A stretch of DNA of 64,000 bases. Source: Mytilus edulis. Its lineage: Eukaryota > Mollusca > Bivalvia > Mytilida > Mytilidae. Numbering within the stretch: position 1 is the first letter of the stretch; every line of letters starts with the position of its first letter. Under the pieces are notes generated by a model, which was given only the letters and a program-made list of their open reading frames with translations, was not told the DNA's origin and did no database searches. The position numbers and the translations under genes are program-made. The stretch spans positions 101,090,749-101,154,748 of the forward strand of contig NC_092344.1 of assembly GCF_963676685.1 (NCBI RefSeq). The letters run 5' to 3'. This document shows positions 61,520-64,000 of the stretch, piece after piece.

Positions 61520-61665
61520 CTTTAAAAGTTATATTGGCCAAAGGCTTTCGTTTAAGATTCTATTGCTAAATTACAACCGCTAGGTCACGTAAAATCTGTC
61601 AAGTTCCAAAGAGAACTTTCGTCTATCGTCGTCGCTTTAATACTGAGGTGAAATCAGTATACGTT

Positions 61666-61673
61666 AGTTTATA
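61666..61673 (-). promoter_or_regulatory. Possible TATA box of gene 3
   Basis: TATAAACT on the minus strand, about 147 bases upstream of the ATG of gene 3. Its position suits a start site near 61640 and a leader of about 120 bases. It is weaker than the TATA box of gene 1, and other AT-rich matches nearby cannot be excluded. Confidence 0.3.
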
Positions 61674-62326
61674 AATTTAGATATGTAAACAGATATTAAA
61701 GTAGGGCCCACTTAATAAGTTATCGGCAGCTATTTAAAATGGAACTTTGCGGATGAGTCATTTATCAGACGAATAAATCTTTACACTATTGAAAAATTAT
61801 TAATTAATTGTGATATTAAATTTTAAAGAATAAGAATTATTAACGGGACTGATTAGATCCCATTAAACCGTTTGGCAGATGTTAGTATGTTCGGCGAGTT
61901 TATTGTTGAAAGGATTGTTCGCTATTAGACGGGTATTCAGGAATTCATAGGTGTTTTTCCGAATGGATTATTTTGTATACAGAAAAATCATGTCAAAGTT
62001 TTAATGTGATTATCATCAATCAGAACAATATTTATATATTAATTAATCAACCTATCCTGATCTCGTTAATCTTGTTATGTTACAACAGGAACTTTTGCAA
62101 GATGAATACACGACATTTGCAAATTAGAAGTACATGTCGCCGATATATTAGTTTTTATACAATTGGAGATTAGACGGATAAACGGATATTTCATAATAAT
62201 ATTTTTTTTTACAAATAGCACAATCTATATTTAGTTCGTAATTACCGAATTGAATTTCGTGTTGTAATTTAAAAAAAATCCTAATAAAAAGTAAACTTTT
62301 TTCAAGACTCAGATACCAATACAATA
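61674..62326. other. Upstream of gene 3, no gene seen
   Basis: AT-rich; apart from the possible TATA box at 61666 no regulatory element stands out. Confidence 0.4.
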
Positions 62327-62520
62327 TTAAAAGAAGATGTGGTATGATTGTCAATGAGAAAACTCTCCACAAGACCAATTGACTCAGAAGTTAACAGCTA
62401 TAGGTCATCGTAGGCATCGTACGGGCTTCAATTATGAGCATATCCGCTATAAAAAGTCCCGATTTCACAAATGTAAAACAGTTTAAACGAGATAACTAAC
62501 GGCCTAACTAATGTACAAAT
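62327..62520 (+). mobile_element. GAAGATGTGG family, truncated copy
   Basis: Carries GAAGATGTGGTATGATTGTC and CGTACGGGCTTCAATTATG, with a small internal duplication (GGTCATCGTAGGCATCGTAC). It is followed at once by the reverse-oriented repeat at 62530. Confidence 0.75.
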
Positions 62521-62529
62521 AAATCAATA

Positions 62530-62668
62530 TTGGCCTGAAACCCGCCTCCGATTGCGTTTTTGTTTTTCTCTGTGTCGAAGACCCATTAGTGGCCTCGGGA
62601 TGTGTTCTGCTCTTTGTTCGGGTTTTTGTCTATTTGACACATTCCCCATTTCCATTATCAATTTTATT
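62530..62668 (-). mobile_element. GAATGGAAATGGGG family, reverse copy
   Basis: The reverse complement starts AATAAAATTGATAATGGAAA and carries GGGAATGTGTCAAATAGAC. Confidence 0.65.
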
Positions 62669-62858
62669 GGTCAGAAGTTGTATTCTTTGTATTACTCCAT
62701 ATAGCTAAGATAACTTCTGTTTTTATAATATATTTATATGGGGCATTATTATCGTTTTCAAATGCTAGTGGCGGATCCAGGATAATGCGTAGAAGGCAAA
62801 CTCCTTCTTTTGATCGCCATATCAATTAAAAATAAATCTCATGTTTTTAACAATTTTT

Positions 62859-63966
62859 GTGATTTTTTTATGATATCTTTCTTTAATTTCTGGTGTCTTA
62901 TGTTTTCCAGAATTATGCTTCCATTCCAAAATCCTTGATCCGCCCAGAAAGTCCTTGGTTTAACTGAAAGATAGATGACCACTGGTATTATTTTGAATAA
63001 TTTTGCTTTAAAGGTAGTATGTTTGATCTAAAACAGCAAATGAGAAATCAATTCAACTGAATTATAAAGAAAATGAAAAACACCAAAAACTTCTAGAGGT
63101 CAATAACTTGCTTTACACAATTTGTATGATAGAAAGGTCTTGAATTGTATATTTAACACTAAATAAATACACACGATGCTAATAAACTACAAAAAACAGA
63201 GGTCTGTGTACTAAAAATCCTAAAAAAATCCATATCAAACAATAATCGCCAAAAAGCTGACCCCAAAAAATAATATATCATTCTAATAAAGAAACATTAC
63301 CTTCCTATACACTATTATATCGGAAGCTGTACTTCAGTTACTCTCATTATGAAAAAAAAACTATACGCAATTCATAAGTATTTTAGTTTTGAATTATTTA
63401 CAGTCAATTTTGTGATTTTTTTATGATATCTTTCTTTAATTTCTGGTGTCTTATGTTTTCCAGAATTATGCTTCCATTCCAAAATCCTTGATCCGCCCAG
63501 AAAGTCCTTGGTTTAACTGAAAGATAGATGACCACTGGTATTATTTTGAATAATTTTGCTTTAAAGGTAGTATGTTTGATCTAAAACAGCAAATGAGAAA
63601 TCAATTCAACTGAATTATAAAGAAAATGAAAAACACCAAAAACTTCTAGAGGTCAATAACTTGCTTTACACAATTTGTATGATAGAAAGGTCTTGAATTG
63701 TATATTTAACACTAAATAAATACACACGATGCTAATAAACTACAAAAAACAGAGGTCTGTGTACTAAAAATCCTAAAAAAATCCATATCAAACAATAATC
63801 GCCAAAAAGCTGACCCCAAAAAATAATATATCATTCTAATAAAGAAACATTACCTTCCTATACACTATTATATCGGAAGCTGTACTTCAGTTACTCTCAT
63901 TATGAAAAAAAAAAACTATACGCAATTCATAAGTATTTTAGTTTTGAATTATTTACAGTCAATTTT
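62859..63966. repeat. Nearly identical 553-bp tandem duplication
   Basis: The block 62859-63411 is repeated at 63412-63966. The clearest difference is the length of one A run (9 against 11). The near identity implies a very recent duplication, or an assembly artefact. Neither block has a credible gene. Beyond it, 63967-64000 shows nothing. Confidence 0.93.
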
Positions 63967-64000
63967 AATCGTAAGATGTTTCATGTAAAGAGTGTCTGAT

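Overview
This window looks like gene-poor, AT-rich nuclear DNA from a marine bivalve, most likely a mussel related to Mytilus. There are no operons and no bacterial-type genes. The few real genes have spliceosomal introns with GT-AG ends. The rest is packed with dispersed repeat families that I remember as very common in Mytilus genomes and transcripts. The species call rests on that memory and on no database search.

The host genes are three paralogues of one small two-exon family. Gene 1 (+, 16442-17250) and gene 2 (+, 27708-28950) run in tandem. Gene 3 (-, 61519-53116) faces them. In all three, exon 1 carries a DKY...CRxFY...R motif. A phase-0 intron then falls in the middle of a leucine-rich helix, and exon 2 opens with a nearly invariant DQDL-x-LM-[RK]-QLLTLNE motif followed by a serine-rich acidic tail. 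The helix and the tail of gene 3 match what I know of the LURAP1/LURAP1L/FAM89 leucine-rich adaptor family, whose vertebrate members act in MRCK-actomyosin and NF-kB signalling. Gene 1 has an in-frame TAA directly before six codons that match the conserved C-terminal motif of the other two, so it has either lost its C-terminus recently or depends on readthrough.

Mobile DNA fills the rest. Near 55.1-57.9 kb, inside the intron of gene 3, lies a degenerate retroelement with a 372-codon open frame for a Penelope-like reverse transcriptase. Its non-coding 3' tail is one member of the most common dispersed repeat in the window, so it links that repeat to a polymerase. Other decayed elements are a LINE (about 43-45 kb), a LINE 3' end (59.6-60.2 kb), a second reverse-transcriptase relic (48.5-49.4 kb), a gag-like fragment (41.3-41.5 kb), a 1.18-kb element with long terminal inverted repeats, a 447-bp palindrome, small MITEs (one with a clean target duplication) and three kinds of tRNA-derived SINE head.

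Tandem repeats are prominent: a 64-bp array of 15 units (30865-31821), a 29-bp minisatellite inside a 339/369-bp tandem duplication (19293-20000), a 34-bp minisatellite of 8 units in the intron of gene 2 (28047-28318), and a nearly identical 553-bp duplication at the right edge. Long stretches such as 7-12 kb and 46-48.5 kb show nothing I can identify. I found no rRNA genes, intact tRNA genes or CRISPR arrays.
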